64,000 bases of DNA from Psychroserpens jangbogonensis (GCF_000797465.1 NZ_JSWG01000004.1:186001-250000); one strand, 5' to 3'; counted from the first letter of the stretch, positions 54,539-63,375 are shown. The notes: generated by a model from the letters alone, not told the origin. Program-made: numbers and translations.

Positions 54539-55699
54539 ATGAAAAGAACAAGAACAATTATCATTCTGGTTATAATAGTATTCGGTTTTTTAGGAGCCTT
54601 ATATTTCTTTTGGCTCAAAGGTCAAGAAGATCCAGTAAAATATACTTCTGAAAGCCCATCTGAACAAACAATAGTCGTTAAAACAGTGGCTACTGGAAGT
54701 ATTGTTCCGAAGGAAGAAGTCTTGATAAAGCCAAATATTTCAGGTGTAATTGAAAAAGTATTTATCGAAGCTGGAGAATATGTGGAACAAGGTGATCTTA
54801 TTGCTCAAATTAGAGTAATTCCTAATGTGTCTAATTTGACAAGTGCAAAAAACAATATGGCGTCAAATGGAAATGCATTACAAACTGCTGAAATTAACTA
54901 TAAAACTCAGCAAGCCATTTTCGATCGCCAAAAATCATTGTTTGATAAAGGTGTTATTTCTGCAAATCAATTTGATGAAGTTAATAATACATATTTACAA
55001 GCAAAGCAACGTGTTGGACAGGCTAGGATTGATGTAACACAGTCACGTCAAAATTATGATATTATAAAAACAGGAACAACTTCAGGTTTAGGTAATGTGG
55101 CTCAAACTCAAGTGAGGGCAACAGTTTCTGGGATGGTCTTAGATGTACCAGTAAAAGCAGGAAATCAGGTTATTGAAGCTAATAACTTTAATGAAGGAAC
55201 ATCAATCGCGTCTTTAGCAGATGTTAAACAAATGATTTTTGAAGGGAAAGTGGATGAAAGTGAAGTAGGAAAAATCAAAGAAGGGTTACCTCTTGAGATT
55301 ACAGTAGGAGCAATAGAAGACCAAAAGTTTGATGCTGTATTAGATTATATTGCACCAAAAGGTGTTGCAGAAAATGGAGCGATTCAATTTGAAATAAAAG
55401 GAACGCTTAAAAAAATGGATTCAACATTCATTAGAGCTGGTTTGAGTGCTAATGCATCTATTATATTAGAAAAAGCTGAAAAAGTATTAGCCATAAAAGA
55501 AGCTTTGGTGCAATACGATGATGAAACTAAGAAACCTTACGTAGAAATTGAAATAGGAGATCAACAATTTGAAAGAAGAGATATTGAATTAGGCATTAGC
55601 GATGGCATTTTTGTTGAGGTTAAAAGCGGTATCACAAAGGACGATAAAATAAAAGTTTGGAACCAGGTTCAAGGCATTCAACAATTTGATCAACAATAA
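54539..55699 (+). CDS. periplasmic adaptor (HlyD/MacA family), first
   Basis: 386 residues. An N-terminal membrane anchor (about 6-25) precedes a biotinyl-lipoyl domain (VLIKPNISGVIEKVFIEAGEYVEQGDLIAQI), a coiled-coil hairpin (about 100-175) with a FDKGVISANQFDEVNNTYLQ turn, and beta-barrel and membrane-proximal domains. Adaptors of this type link the inner-membrane ABC permease to TolC. It is the fourth gene of the efflux set, directly before the TolC gene. Confidence 0.92.
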   Translation: MKRTRTIIILVIIVFGFLGALYFFWLKGQEDPVKYTSESPSEQTIVVKTVATGSIVPKEEVLIKPNISGVIEKVFIEAGEYVEQGDLIAQIRVIPNVSNLTSAKNNMASNGNALQTAEINYKTQQAIFDRQKSLFDKGVISANQFDEVNNTYLQAKQRVGQARIDVTQSRQNYDIIKTGTTSGLGNVAQTQVRATVSGMVLDVPVKAGNQVIEANNFNEGTSIASLADVKQMIFEGKVDESEVGKIKEGLPLEITVGAIEDQKFDAVLDYIAPKGVAENGAIQFEIKGTLKKMDSTFIRAGLSANASIILEKAEKVLAIKEALVQYDDETKKPYVEIEIGDQQFERRDIELGISDGIFVEVKSGITKDDKIKVWNQVQGIQQFDQQ

Positions 55700-55750
55700 T
55701 TTTAACATTTAGTGTAACACTTAATGAATTATCTAGACATATAAGATATT

Positions 55751-57193
55751 ATGAAAAAATCAATTATCATAGCATTACTTCTTTGTGGAGTTTTAGGAAA
55801 TGCACAAAATAAAAAATGGACTTTAATAGAGTGTGTAGAACACGCTTTAAAAAACAACATTTCAGTTAAGCAGAGCGAGTTAGATGTTGAAGCTACCAAA
55901 GCTGATAAGTTAGCGGCAATAGGTAACTTTATGCCAAGCTTAAGTGCTTCTACTGGTGTTTCTGAAAATACAGGTCTTAGTTTTAACCCAGTAACTAATA
56001 ATGCACAAACAACTACATTCTTATCTGTAACAGGTCGAATTAATGTTGGATATACTTTATTTGACGGTTTAAGAAACTTTAGAACGTTACAAAGAGCTGA
56101 AATATCTAAGTTAGCGAGTCAATACCGACTTGATAAAATGAAAGATGATATCTCTTTATTCGTAGCAAATGGATATCTTCAAGCTATATTAGGTAAGGCT
56201 AATCTTAAAGTTTTGAAGTCGCAGAACGATGTAACAAAAGAACAAATTCAACGAACACAAGAATTAGTTGATGCAGGTTCATTACCAAGAGGAGATTTAC
56301 TTGAAATACTAGCAACAGATGCAAGTGAGCAACAAGCAATAATTAATTCCGAGAATAATATAAGAATATCACTAATTGGCTTAGCTCAATTATTATTAAT
56401 TAAAGATTATGAGACATTTGATGTTGAAGATGAAGGTTATGATATTGTAGATAGCGGAATTGCTGATAAAGAAATCTCAGAAATTTTAGCTCAAGCTAAA
56501 GAGAGTCGATCTGAAATAAAAATTGCTGAAGAAAATGTGTCTCTAGCAAAAAAGGATCTTCAAATATCTAAAAGTTCATACTACCCTACAGTTTCAGCAT
56601 TCTTTGGTTATGATACAAGGTATACAGATGCTACATCTTTTGTTCAAGAACTTGATGCTTCTAACCCTTCGTCAACACAACAAATTGGAGTTGTTCAATC
56701 AACTGGAGAAGCTGTAGTAAGTCAGTTTCCAAATTTAATTACTCGCGAAGTTGGTGCAGACCCTTTTACAGAACAACTATGGGAAAATGACGGTATTTCT
56801 TATGGATTACAGCTAAATATTCCTATTTTTAATGGATTTGCTACGCGTAGTAACGTTATGAGAAGTAAGGTTAATTTTGAACGTACAAAGTATCAATTAG
56901 AGCAAACGGAGTTAGATTTAGAATCTACTGTTTATCAAGCATATGTTGACGCCAAAGGTTCTCTTAAATCTTATGAAGCGGCAAAGAAAGCATTAGAATC
57001 ACAAGAATTAGCTTACGATTATGCTAAAGAACGATACGACGTTGGTTTAACTAATGCTTTTGACTTTAGTCAATCCAAATTACGTTATGATAGCTCAAAT
57101 ATTGAGCTTAATCGAGCTAAATACGATTATATATTTAAGTTAAAGGTCTTAGAGTTATATTTCGGAATTCCAGCAACAGAATTAAAGTTTTAA
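55751..57193 (+). CDS. TolC family outer-membrane efflux protein
   Basis: 480 residues with a signal peptide (IIIALLLCGVLGNAQ). The family pattern of two repeated OEP halves is clear: WTLIECVEHALKNNISVKQSELD at the start, with later NVSLAKKDLQISKSSYYPTV and a second-half ERYDVGLTNAFDFSQSKLRY. It forms a trimeric channel across the outer membrane and periplasm. Located between two adaptor genes. Confidence 0.93.
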   Translation: MKKSIIIALLLCGVLGNAQNKKWTLIECVEHALKNNISVKQSELDVEATKADKLAAIGNFMPSLSASTGVSENTGLSFNPVTNNAQTTTFLSVTGRINVGYTLFDGLRNFRTLQRAEISKLASQYRLDKMKDDISLFVANGYLQAILGKANLKVLKSQNDVTKEQIQRTQELVDAGSLPRGDLLEILATDASEQQAIINSENNIRISLIGLAQLLLIKDYETFDVEDEGYDIVDSGIADKEISEILAQAKESRSEIKIAEENVSLAKKDLQISKSSYYPTVSAFFGYDTRYTDATSFVQELDASNPSSTQQIGVVQSTGEAVVSQFPNLITREVGADPFTEQLWENDGISYGLQLNIPIFNGFATRSNVMRSKVNFERTKYQLEQTELDLESTVYQAYVDAKGSLKSYEAAKKALESQELAYDYAKERYDVGLTNAFDFSQSKLRYDSSNIELNRAKYDYIFKLKVLELYFGIPATELKF

Positions 57194-57287
57194 AACATAA
57201 TTAAAAGAATAAAAACAAATATTTTTCGAGTTCAAAGTCTTAGGATTTTATTTTGGGCTACCAATAACCGACTTAAATTAACATAAA

Positions 57288-58589
57288 ATGAGTAAAACAG
57301 TAAAAATTAGTCTTATTGTTGTCGTGATTCTAATTGCTGCCTTAGTTTTAGGGAAAGCAATGGGATGGTATAATACTAAAGGTAATTTTAAAGAAGTAGA
57401 AATTAAAAAAGTTGCTTTAGTTGACATCGTTGAAACGGTTTCAGCAACCGGAAAGATTCAACCAGAAGTTGAAGTGAAAATTTCAAGTGAAGTTTCAGGT
57501 GAAATTTTAGATCTTCCATTTAAAGAAGGTCAGCAAGTAAAAAAAGGAGATTTACTAGTAAGAGTTAATCCTGATTTAATTCAATCAGCTGTAAGTAGAA
57601 CACAAGCAACATATCAAAATATTAGAGCAGGTTTGGAGCAAGCAGAAGCAAGTTTGAAACAGGCTAAAGCGGATTACGAAAGAAATAAATCACTTTTTGA
57701 TAAAGGGGTAATTTCTAAGGCAGATTGGGATCGATCAACAGCATCTTATGAAACTGCAGTAGCTGGCCGTAGCTCTGCATACTATAGTGTTCAAAGTGCA
57801 GCAGCTTCTGTAAATGAAGCGAAAGACAATTTGAGTCGTACTGAGATTTATGCGCCAATGAGTGGTACTATATCGTTACTTAATGTAGAGTTAGGAGAGC
57901 GAGTTGTTGGAACTCAACAAATGGCAGGTACAGAAATACTAAGGGTAGCTAACCTTAATAATATGGAAGTTGAGGTTGACGTAAATGAAAATGATATTGT
58001 AAAAGTTCAAATTGGTGATTCAACAATTGTTGAAGTAGATGCTTATTTAAAGAAAGAATTTAAAGGAATTGTTACTGAAATAGCAAATTCTGCGGCTGGG
58101 ACGTTAACGGCAGACCAGGTAACCAACTTTAGAGTAAAGGTTAGAATACTTGAAGAATCATATCAAGATCTTATTGAAGGTAAACCAGATTATTATTCTC
58201 CGTTTAGACCAGGAATGACAGCTACTGTAGATGTTATAACTGATAAGCGTAATAAAATTGTAGCAGTGCCAATAAGTTCTATCGTTATTAAAACAGATAC
58301 ATCATCAGTTAAGAAGAAAGATTATAAAAAAGCATCTTCGGATGATGTTAAGCCTGAAAATGAAGAAAAATTTGAATGTGTGTTTGTCTCTAAAAATGGT
58401 GAAGCAAAACTAAGAGTTGTTAAAACGGGAATTCAGGATGATACAAACATTGAAGTGATTTCTGGTTTAGAAGAAGGCGACGAAATCATAACTGGACCAT
58501 ATAACATTGTTTCCAAAACATTAAAATCTGGAGATAAAGTTGAAGATAAAAACAAAGAAAAGGATAAAGAAGCATCTTCAGATGAATAA
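57288..58589 (+). CDS. periplasmic adaptor (HlyD/MacA family), second
   Basis: 433 residues. N-terminal anchor (about 5-25), lipoyl-like domain (VKISSEVSGEILDLPFKEGQ, then VKKGDLLVRVNPD), a coiled-coil hairpin (about 100-185) and a C-terminal charged tail rich in Lys/Asp/Glu. It resembles the first adaptor, sharing the turn sequence SLFDKGVISKADWD, but is longer. Having two adaptors in one set is unusual, and the two may work as a mixed ring or serve different pumps. Followed 17 bases later by tsaB. Confidence 0.91.
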   Translation: MSKTVKISLIVVVILIAALVLGKAMGWYNTKGNFKEVEIKKVALVDIVETVSATGKIQPEVEVKISSEVSGEILDLPFKEGQQVKKGDLLVRVNPDLIQSAVSRTQATYQNIRAGLEQAEASLKQAKADYERNKSLFDKGVISKADWDRSTASYETAVAGRSSAYYSVQSAAASVNEAKDNLSRTEIYAPMSGTISLLNVELGERVVGTQQMAGTEILRVANLNNMEVEVDVNENDIVKVQIGDSTIVEVDAYLKKEFKGIVTEIANSAAGTLTADQVTNFRVKVRILEESYQDLIEGKPDYYSPFRPGMTATVDVITDKRNKIVAVPISSIVIKTDTSSVKKKDYKKASSDDVKPENEEKFECVFVSKNGEAKLRVVKTGIQDDTNIEVISGLEEGDEIITGPYNIVSKTLKSGDKVEDKNKEKDKEASSDE

Positions 58590-58606
58590 TTTTACCCAAA
58601 ATTAAT

Positions 58607-59278
58607 ATGGCAATCATATTAAACATAGAAACATCAACAACTAACTGTTCAGTCTCTCTTTCAAAAGAAGGAGAGACTTTAGTTTTAAAGGAGGATAATA
58701 ATGCCAATTATTCTCACGCTGAATCGTTACACGTTTTTATTAATGATGTTATTAAAGAAGCTAAGCTAGCTTCAAAAGATATTGATGCTATTGCTGTGAG
58801 TAAAGGTCCAGGTTCATATACAGGCTTGCGTATTGGAGTATCAGCAGCTAAGGGTCTATGCTTTGCTTTAGATATTCCACTTATTTCTATATCTACGTTA
58901 AATGCACTTGCTCATCAAGCGAAAATTAATGAGGGTATTATTATCCCAATGCTAGATGCACGTCGTTTAGAGGTGTATTCAGCTATCTATAATGCATCCA
59001 ATAATGAAATTCGTGGTGTAGAAGCTCAAATCTTAGATGAGAGTTCTTTTGCAGAGTATTTAAAACAAGAGACTGTTCATTTTATTGGTAATGGTGTTGA
59101 AAAAACGAAGAATTTAATTTCACATCCTAATGCTGTTTTTATTGAAGACAAATTACCATCTGCAAATGAAATGAGTCTTTTAGCGTATAATAAGTATAAA
59201 AAAAGCGACATCGAAGATGTCGCCTATTTTGAACCATTTTATTTAAAAGATTTTATTGCCTTAAAATCGAAAAAATAA
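58607..59278 (+). CDS. tsaB: tRNA threonylcarbamoyladenosine biosynthesis protein TsaB
   Basis: 223 residues. TsaB partners with TsaD and TsaE to make t6A37 in ANN-decoding tRNAs. The N-terminal ASKHA fold begins ILNIETSTTNCSVSLSKEGE, and the conserved SKGPGSYTGLRIGVSAAKGLCFAL lies near 67-88. The C-terminal part is short, as in this phylum. Near the 3' end, codons for KKSDIEDVAYF form an 8-bp hairpin that looks like the terminator for the convergent mscS-type gene. Confidence 0.94.
   Translation: MAIILNIETSTTNCSVSLSKEGETLVLKEDNNANYSHAESLHVFINDVIKEAKLASKDIDAIAVSKGPGSYTGLRIGVSAAKGLCFALDIPLISISTLNALAHQAKINEGIIIPMLDARRLEVYSAIYNASNNEIRGVEAQILDESSFAEYLKQETVHFIGNGVEKTKNLISHPNAVFIEDKLPSANEMSLLAYNKYKKSDIEDVAYFEPFYLKDFIALKSKK
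59198..59223 (-). terminator. intrinsic terminator of the mscS-type gene, inside tsaB coding sequence
   Basis: On the minus strand, GCGACATC-TTC-GATGTCGC is followed by seven T (59204 down to 59198). The stem is perfect, with a stable triloop, and lies 60 nt past the minus-strand stop at 59283. On the plus strand it is coding and is preceded, not followed, by the A-run, so it should not stop tsaB transcription. Confidence 0.8.
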
Positions 59279-59282
59279 TAAT

Positions 59283-60095
59283 CTATTCGTTTTTATGTAT
59301 TTCGACTTGATGAGGATAAGGGATTTCAATTCCTGCAACATCAAGAGCTTCTTTTGTTTGTTCTGTAATGTCAAAATAAACGCCCCAATAATCATCAGTA
59401 TTACACCAAGGTCTTACAGCAAAATTTATTGAGCTATCAGCTAACTCCATAACAGTAACAGCTGGAGCAGGATCTTGTAGTACTTTTGGGTGAGAGGTTA
59501 GTACATTAGTAAGTACTTCTTTGGTTTTTTTGATATCTGAATCATAACCAACACCAAAAACCAAATCTACTCTTCTAGTTCCTTCCGTAGTATAATTAAT
59601 AATATTGCCATTAGATAATGAGCCATTTGGTATGATGATTTCTTTATTAGAAAGACCTCTCAGTTTAGTAGTGAAAATTTCAATTTCTTTTACAACACCA
59701 ATCTCACCTTGTGCTTCAATTAAGTCTCCAACTTTCATTGGCTTAAAGATCATTATTAGAACTCCACCAGCAAAATTACCAAGAGACCCTTGAAGTGCTA
59801 AACCAATAGCTAAACCTGCTGCAGCAAGAATTGCCGCAAATGATGTCGTTTCTACACCAACCGTTCCAAGAACAACAATGATTAGTACAATTTTTAAAAC
59901 CCAACCTGTTAAGTTTAATAAGAATTTTTGGAGGCTCTCATCATAATCTCCTTTATTCATGGCTTTTCTAATGCCCTTAATTAGAGATTTAATAATCAAC
60001 GACCCAATAATCCAGATGGTTATTGCAGCTAATACCTTAGGACCGAAATCAACAATAATTTCGTATCCTTTATCTATCCATTTTTGTAATTCCAT
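59283..60095 (-). CDS. small-conductance mechanosensitive channel (MscS family)
   Basis: 270 residues, close to E. coli MscS (286). It relieves turgor on osmotic downshock in the inner membrane. Three helices lie at about 15-37, 60-80 and 88-112; the pore helix has the Gly/Ala pattern AILAAAGLAIGLALQGSLGNFAGGVLIM, followed by the beta domain FKPMKVGDLIEAQGEIGVVKEI and IIPNGSLSNGNIINYT. The start ATG at 60095 gives the usual N-terminus. Convergent with tsaB, four bases apart. Confidence 0.94.
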   Translation of the reverse strand: MELQKWIDKGYEIIVDFGPKVLAAITIWIIGSLIIKSLIKGIRKAMNKGDYDESLQKFLLNLTGWVLKIVLIIVVLGTVGVETTSFAAILAAAGLAIGLALQGSLGNFAGGVLIMIFKPMKVGDLIEAQGEIGVVKEIEIFTTKLRGLSNKEIIIPNGSLSNGNIINYTTEGTRRVDLVFGVGYDSDIKKTKEVLTNVLTSHPKVLQDPAPAVTVMELADSSINFAVRPWCNTDDYWGVYFDITEQTKEALDVAGIEIPYPHQVEIHKNE

Positions 60096-60133
60096 TAGTG
60101 TTTGGTTTTAATTTTAACATGGCAAAAATAAAA

Positions 60134-60172
60134 AAACCGAATGGATTATTTACGAGATAACACATTCGGTTT
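60134..60172 (-). terminator. terminator of the downstream tandem secreted paralogue
   Basis: AAACCGAATG (60134-60143) pairs with CATTCGGTTT (60163-60172) around a 19-nt loop. On the minus strand the hairpin ends in a long T-run and follows the gene ending at 60197. It resembles the hairpin at 61061-61101. Confidence 0.8.
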
Positions 60173-60196
60173 CAATAAATTTAGGCTTTTTTAAAT

Positions 60197-60898
60197 CTAA
60201 AGTGAATTTATATAGTTCATTAATTGAGTTAAGTCAGCTTCTCTAGACGTTTTGATTTTGTTTTCTTTTAAATACGCAAAAACGTCATCTTTATGGTCAG
60301 GAAATAATTTTGCTATGGCTTTTTTACCTCTAGGTAGTTCTTTAACAATTTTATCGTCTCCAATTTTGATGAAGAATTTGTCATCCCATCTTTTATATCT
60401 TGCAGATCTAGGTGTATCGTAACTAGTAACAGCTCTCTTTTCACCAATAAAAGTAATTCTCTCTTTTTTAAGTAAAACAGCGTTAGAATTCGAATCACTT
60501 AAATATACGAAGTAACCAAAATTTTCATTTTGATTTTCATCCATATAACCAAATACTTGATATTTCTTTTTCGAAGTAACAATTTCAACAACGATATCTC
60601 TTCTATATCTATTTAATGAATATGCAGTATTGTTTTCGCCTCTAACTTCAAATTCATCTCGCAGTGCATTGTATCTTACATAAAACGTATTGTCTTGAGC
60701 TGCTGATATTTTTGCTGGTAAGTATGTTTTATTTACATAAGGTGTACCTTCAACCGATTCGTTTAAAACTATTGGTGTCGTAGAAATGATACCAGAAGCA
60801 CGACTTCCTCCAACTCCTTGACCTGCTATGAATTCTTGAGCAGAAATTGAGATTATGGGTAATAAAAGTGCCAGTAGTAGGAAATATGTCTTTTTCAT
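60197..60898 (-). CDS. secreted protein of unknown function, tandem paralogue 1
   Basis: 233 residues. A clear signal peptide (KKTYFLLLALLLPIISISAQ) precedes a periplasmic or surface domain with no motif that I recognise. Conserved with its neighbour are SVEGTPYVNKTYLPAKIS, FYVRYNALRDEFEVRG, LNRYRRDIVVEIV, YQVFGY-[MY]-[DEN], NENFGYF and KKAIAKLFPDH. The C-terminus is lysine-rich and helical (YLKENKIKTSREADLTQL). About two thirds identical to the protein at 61116, so a tandem duplication. Role unknown. Confidence 0.82.
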   Translation of the reverse strand: MKKTYFLLLALLLPIISISAQEFIAGQGVGGSRASGIISTTPIVLNESVEGTPYVNKTYLPAKISAAQDNTFYVRYNALRDEFEVRGENNTAYSLNRYRRDIVVEIVTSKKKYQVFGYMDENQNENFGYFVYLSDSNSNAVLLKKERITFIGEKRAVTSYDTPRSARYKRWDDKFFIKIGDDKIVKELPRGKKAIAKLFPDHKDDVFAYLKENKIKTSREADLTQLMNYINSL

Positions 60899-61060
60899 AA
60901 AAAATTTTTTTCAAAAAAAACAAAAAATCAACGAAATAAAAAGAATATTGTGTTAAGATTAATGTAAATGTTTATAGGTGATTGTTAAAAACCATGTAGA
61001 TAAAGTACTACAATTTAGAAGTAGGTCTTTATTTTAATTTTTACAGAAGTAAAAAACAAC

Positions 61061-61101
61061 AAACCGTATGCGCGATTTATTTAGATAACGCATACGTTTT
61101 T
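61061..61101 (-). terminator. terminator of the upstream tandem secreted paralogue
   Basis: CGTATGCG (61065-61072) pairs with CGCATACG (61089-61096) around a 16-nt loop that resembles the loop of the 60134 hairpin. The flanking AAA/TTT extends it. It lies just past the minus-strand stop at 61116. Confidence 0.78.
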
Positions 61102-61115
61102 ATTGAATTATAATT

Positions 61116-61829
61116 TTATTTAATCTGAAGAGTGTTTATATAACCGATTAATTGAATCAAGTCTTTTTCTTTAGAAGTTTTTATTCTGTTTTCTTTAATG
61201 TATTTCAATATGCTTTCTTGATGTTCAGGGAATAATTTTACGATGGCCTTTTTATTACTTGGTAACTCTGAAAGGATCTTTTCGTCTCCTAGTTTAATAT
61301 AGAATTTATCATTTAATCTTTTATATCTTGCTGATTTTGCTGTGTCATAACCAGAAGTAGCCTTTTGTTCATCAATAAAAATGATTCTTTCTTTTTTAAA
61401 TAATATGGTTTTTGAAGTTGAATTAGATAAATGTAAAAAATAGCCAAAATTTTCATTTTGTTTATCATCATAATAACCAAAAACTTGGTAAATCTTTTTT
61501 AAATGAACCATTTCAACAACAATATCTCTTCTATATCTATTTAAAGCATAAGCTTTGTTGTTGTCTCCTTTGACTTCAAATATGTCACTCATTGCATTAT
61601 ATCTTACATAAAAAATATCGCCTTCTGATGCTGATATAGTTGCAGGTAAAAATTTTTCGTTGATATAAGGAGAACCTTCAACAGATTCATTCATGACTAC
61701 TGGTGACACATCAATAAGGAGATTAACACGATTTCCACCAATAGATTGGCCTCCAATTAATTCTTGTTGTGGAAAAGCAGAAATTATTGGTAATACTAGA
61801 GCAAGTAGTAAGATGTTTAACGTTTTCAT
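61116..61829 (-). CDS. secreted protein of unknown function, tandem paralogue 2
   Basis: 237 residues. The signal peptide KTLNILLLALVLPIISAFPQ is followed by the same domain as the protein at 60197: SVEGSPYINEKFLPATIS, FYVRYNAMSDIFEVKG, LNRYRRDIVVEMV, NENFGYFLHLSNS, TAKSARYKRLNDKFYIKLGD and KKAIVKLFPEH. No known family recognised. It follows dodecin by 28 bases on the same strand and may be read from the same message, unlike its copy, which lies behind a terminator. Confidence 0.82.
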   Translation of the reverse strand: MKTLNILLLALVLPIISAFPQQELIGGQSIGGNRVNLLIDVSPVVMNESVEGSPYINEKFLPATISASEGDIFYVRYNAMSDIFEVKGDNNKAYALNRYRRDIVVEMVHLKKIYQVFGYYDDKQNENFGYFLHLSNSTSKTILFKKERIIFIDEQKATSGYDTAKSARYKRLNDKFYIKLGDEKILSELPSNKKAIVKLFPEHQESILKYIKENRIKTSKEKDLIQLIGYINTLQIK

Positions 61830-61857
61830 AATGCGGTTTTTTATGTTTTAAACTAAA

Positions 61858-62058
61858 TTATTTGACTTCAAAAGTCAATTTCAAATTCACTCGAAATTCG
61901 GTAACATTATCACCATTAACAATAGCGCTTTGATCTTGTACATAAACTGATCGAATATTCTTTACAGATTTTGAAGCTTCTTTGACTGCTTTTTTCGTTG
62001 CATCTTCCCAACTTTTATCAGAATTTGATAAAACCTCAATTACTTTTAATACTGCCAT
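61858..62058 (-). CDS. dodecin family flavin-binding protein
   Basis: 66 residues, the normal dodecin size. The sequence MAVLKVIEVLSNSDKSWEDA, then KNIRSVYVQDQSAIVNGD and a final beta strand RVNLKLTFEV is typical of dodecins, which form hollow dodecamers that bind flavin or coenzyme A. The aromatic at the usual flavin-stacking position is Trp17 in KSWEDA. It lies 56 bases after the NifU-family gene. Confidence 0.9.
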   Translation of the reverse strand: MAVLKVIEVLSNSDKSWEDATKKAVKEASKSVKNIRSVYVQDQSAIVNGDNVTEFRVNLKLTFEVK

Positions 62059-62114
62059 TTTTCTGTTTTTTAAATTAAAATCTTCTCTAAGATAATCATT
62101 TAAAACGTCACTTC

Positions 62115-63026
62115 CTAGCCATTTATGGCCTCTACTGTAGTGACTTTTCCTTTAAGCATTTCTTTTAACATATTCTCAATACCATTCTTAAGTGTGAAGG
62201 TAGATGAAGGGCATCCGCTACATGCGCCTTGCAAGATTACTTTTACTGTTTTGCTATCTGCATCATATGATTGGAATTCAATATTTCCACCATCACTGGC
62301 AACAGCAGGTTTTACATATTCTTCAAGAATATTAATTATCTCTTTTGAAATATCATCATGAGCCTCAAATTTAGCATCAAGGACTTCATTCGTTTTTTCT
62401 ACTGAATTTTGTTCATCAATTAACACAATGTCTTTTGCGTTTTCAATATATACTCTAATGAATTCACGTAACTCCACAGTAATTTCATTCCAGTCTGCGA
62501 TATCATATTTTGTAATAGACACAAAGTTTTCATCTAAAAACACACTTTTCACAAAAGGGAAATGAAATAACTCAGAGGCAAAGGGTGAATTTTTTGCGTC
62601 ATCAATAGACTTAAATTCATGATAATTATTAACTAATTTTTTGTTTGCAACAAATTTAAGTACGGCAGGATTTGGAGTGCTTTCAGCATAAACAGTAACA
62701 GGAACTTTCTTTTTTGCTGAGGTATCATTGATAATAATGCCGCCATTATTAATGTAAGTTTCAATTTGCTCTGCAACTTCATCCTGTACATCTGACCATT
62801 CTACAATATTAAAACGTTCAACGGCTATAAAGTTGCCTGAAATATATACTTTTTTCACAAAAGGCAAGTAAAATAGTTGTTGAGCTATTGGAGAAGGTGC
62901 TGCATCGTCTATTGTGTTAAATTCATAGCTCTCATGTTTTGTTAGAAATTGGTCAGCTTCAAATTTTATAATAGTTGGATTGGAAGTGTTTTTAATCGAA
63001 ATTTTTACGTTTTCCATGATACTCAT
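62115..63026 (-). CDS. NifU-family Fe-S scaffold with two Nfu N-terminal domains
   Basis: 303 residues. Two successive Nfu N-terminal domains are visible: NTSNPTIIKFEADQFLTKHE...FYLPFVKKVYISGNFIAVER, then STPNPAVLKFVANKKLV...FHFPFVKSVFLDENFVSITK. The C-terminal NifU domain (about 225-303) has VKPAVASDGGNIEF and the cluster-binding CSGCPSS. Such proteins carry [4Fe-4S] clusters to client enzymes. Two in-frame ATGs are possible, 63026 (MSIMEN) and 63017 (MENVKI); a TATTTTTG box on the minus strand (63042-63035) slightly favours the second. Confidence 0.92.
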   Translation of the reverse strand: MSIMENVKISIKNTSNPTIIKFEADQFLTKHESYEFNTIDDAAPSPIAQQLFYLPFVKKVYISGNFIAVERFNIVEWSDVQDEVAEQIETYINNGGIIINDTSAKKKVPVTVYAESTPNPAVLKFVANKKLVNNYHEFKSIDDAKNSPFASELFHFPFVKSVFLDENFVSITKYDIADWNEITVELREFIRVYIENAKDIVLIDEQNSVEKTNEVLDAKFEAHDDISKEIINILEEYVKPAVASDGGNIEFQSYDADSKTVKVILQGACSGCPSSTFTLKNGIENMLKEMLKGKVTTVEAING

Positions 63027-63375
63027 TTTTTTTGCAAAAATACTAAACTATTAGGTTAATACTATGTTTTTTGAAGATTACCTATTTCATGAGTCTTTCA
63101 TAATATAATAAAGCAAAAAAAAACGAGTTATAAAGTACTGTGCATAATAGAATGGAACTGTTAAACTGGCAAGTTTGTAGTAGATAACAAGATGTAATTA
63201 GTTAAAATTTACTAAATTTCGCTTTTATTATGAAAAGGCTTAATTACCACACTAAACGCTATTAGTGCAAATATTATATTGACTATTAGTTATGGTTAGC
63301 GTATGTTGTTGTTTTTTAATCTGTTACAATTGTAACTTCTTAAATAAAGCTTAGATTACTAATAAGTCAAGTATT
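63027..63375. other. 349-base intergenic region with a 14-bp palindrome
   Basis: No gene or RNA is recognised. On the left is the minus-strand -7 box TATTTTTG (63042-63035) of the NifU gene. At 63323-63336 lies the perfect palindrome GTTACAATTGTAAC, 40 nt before the next ORF. No intrinsic terminator was found. Confidence 0.6.
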
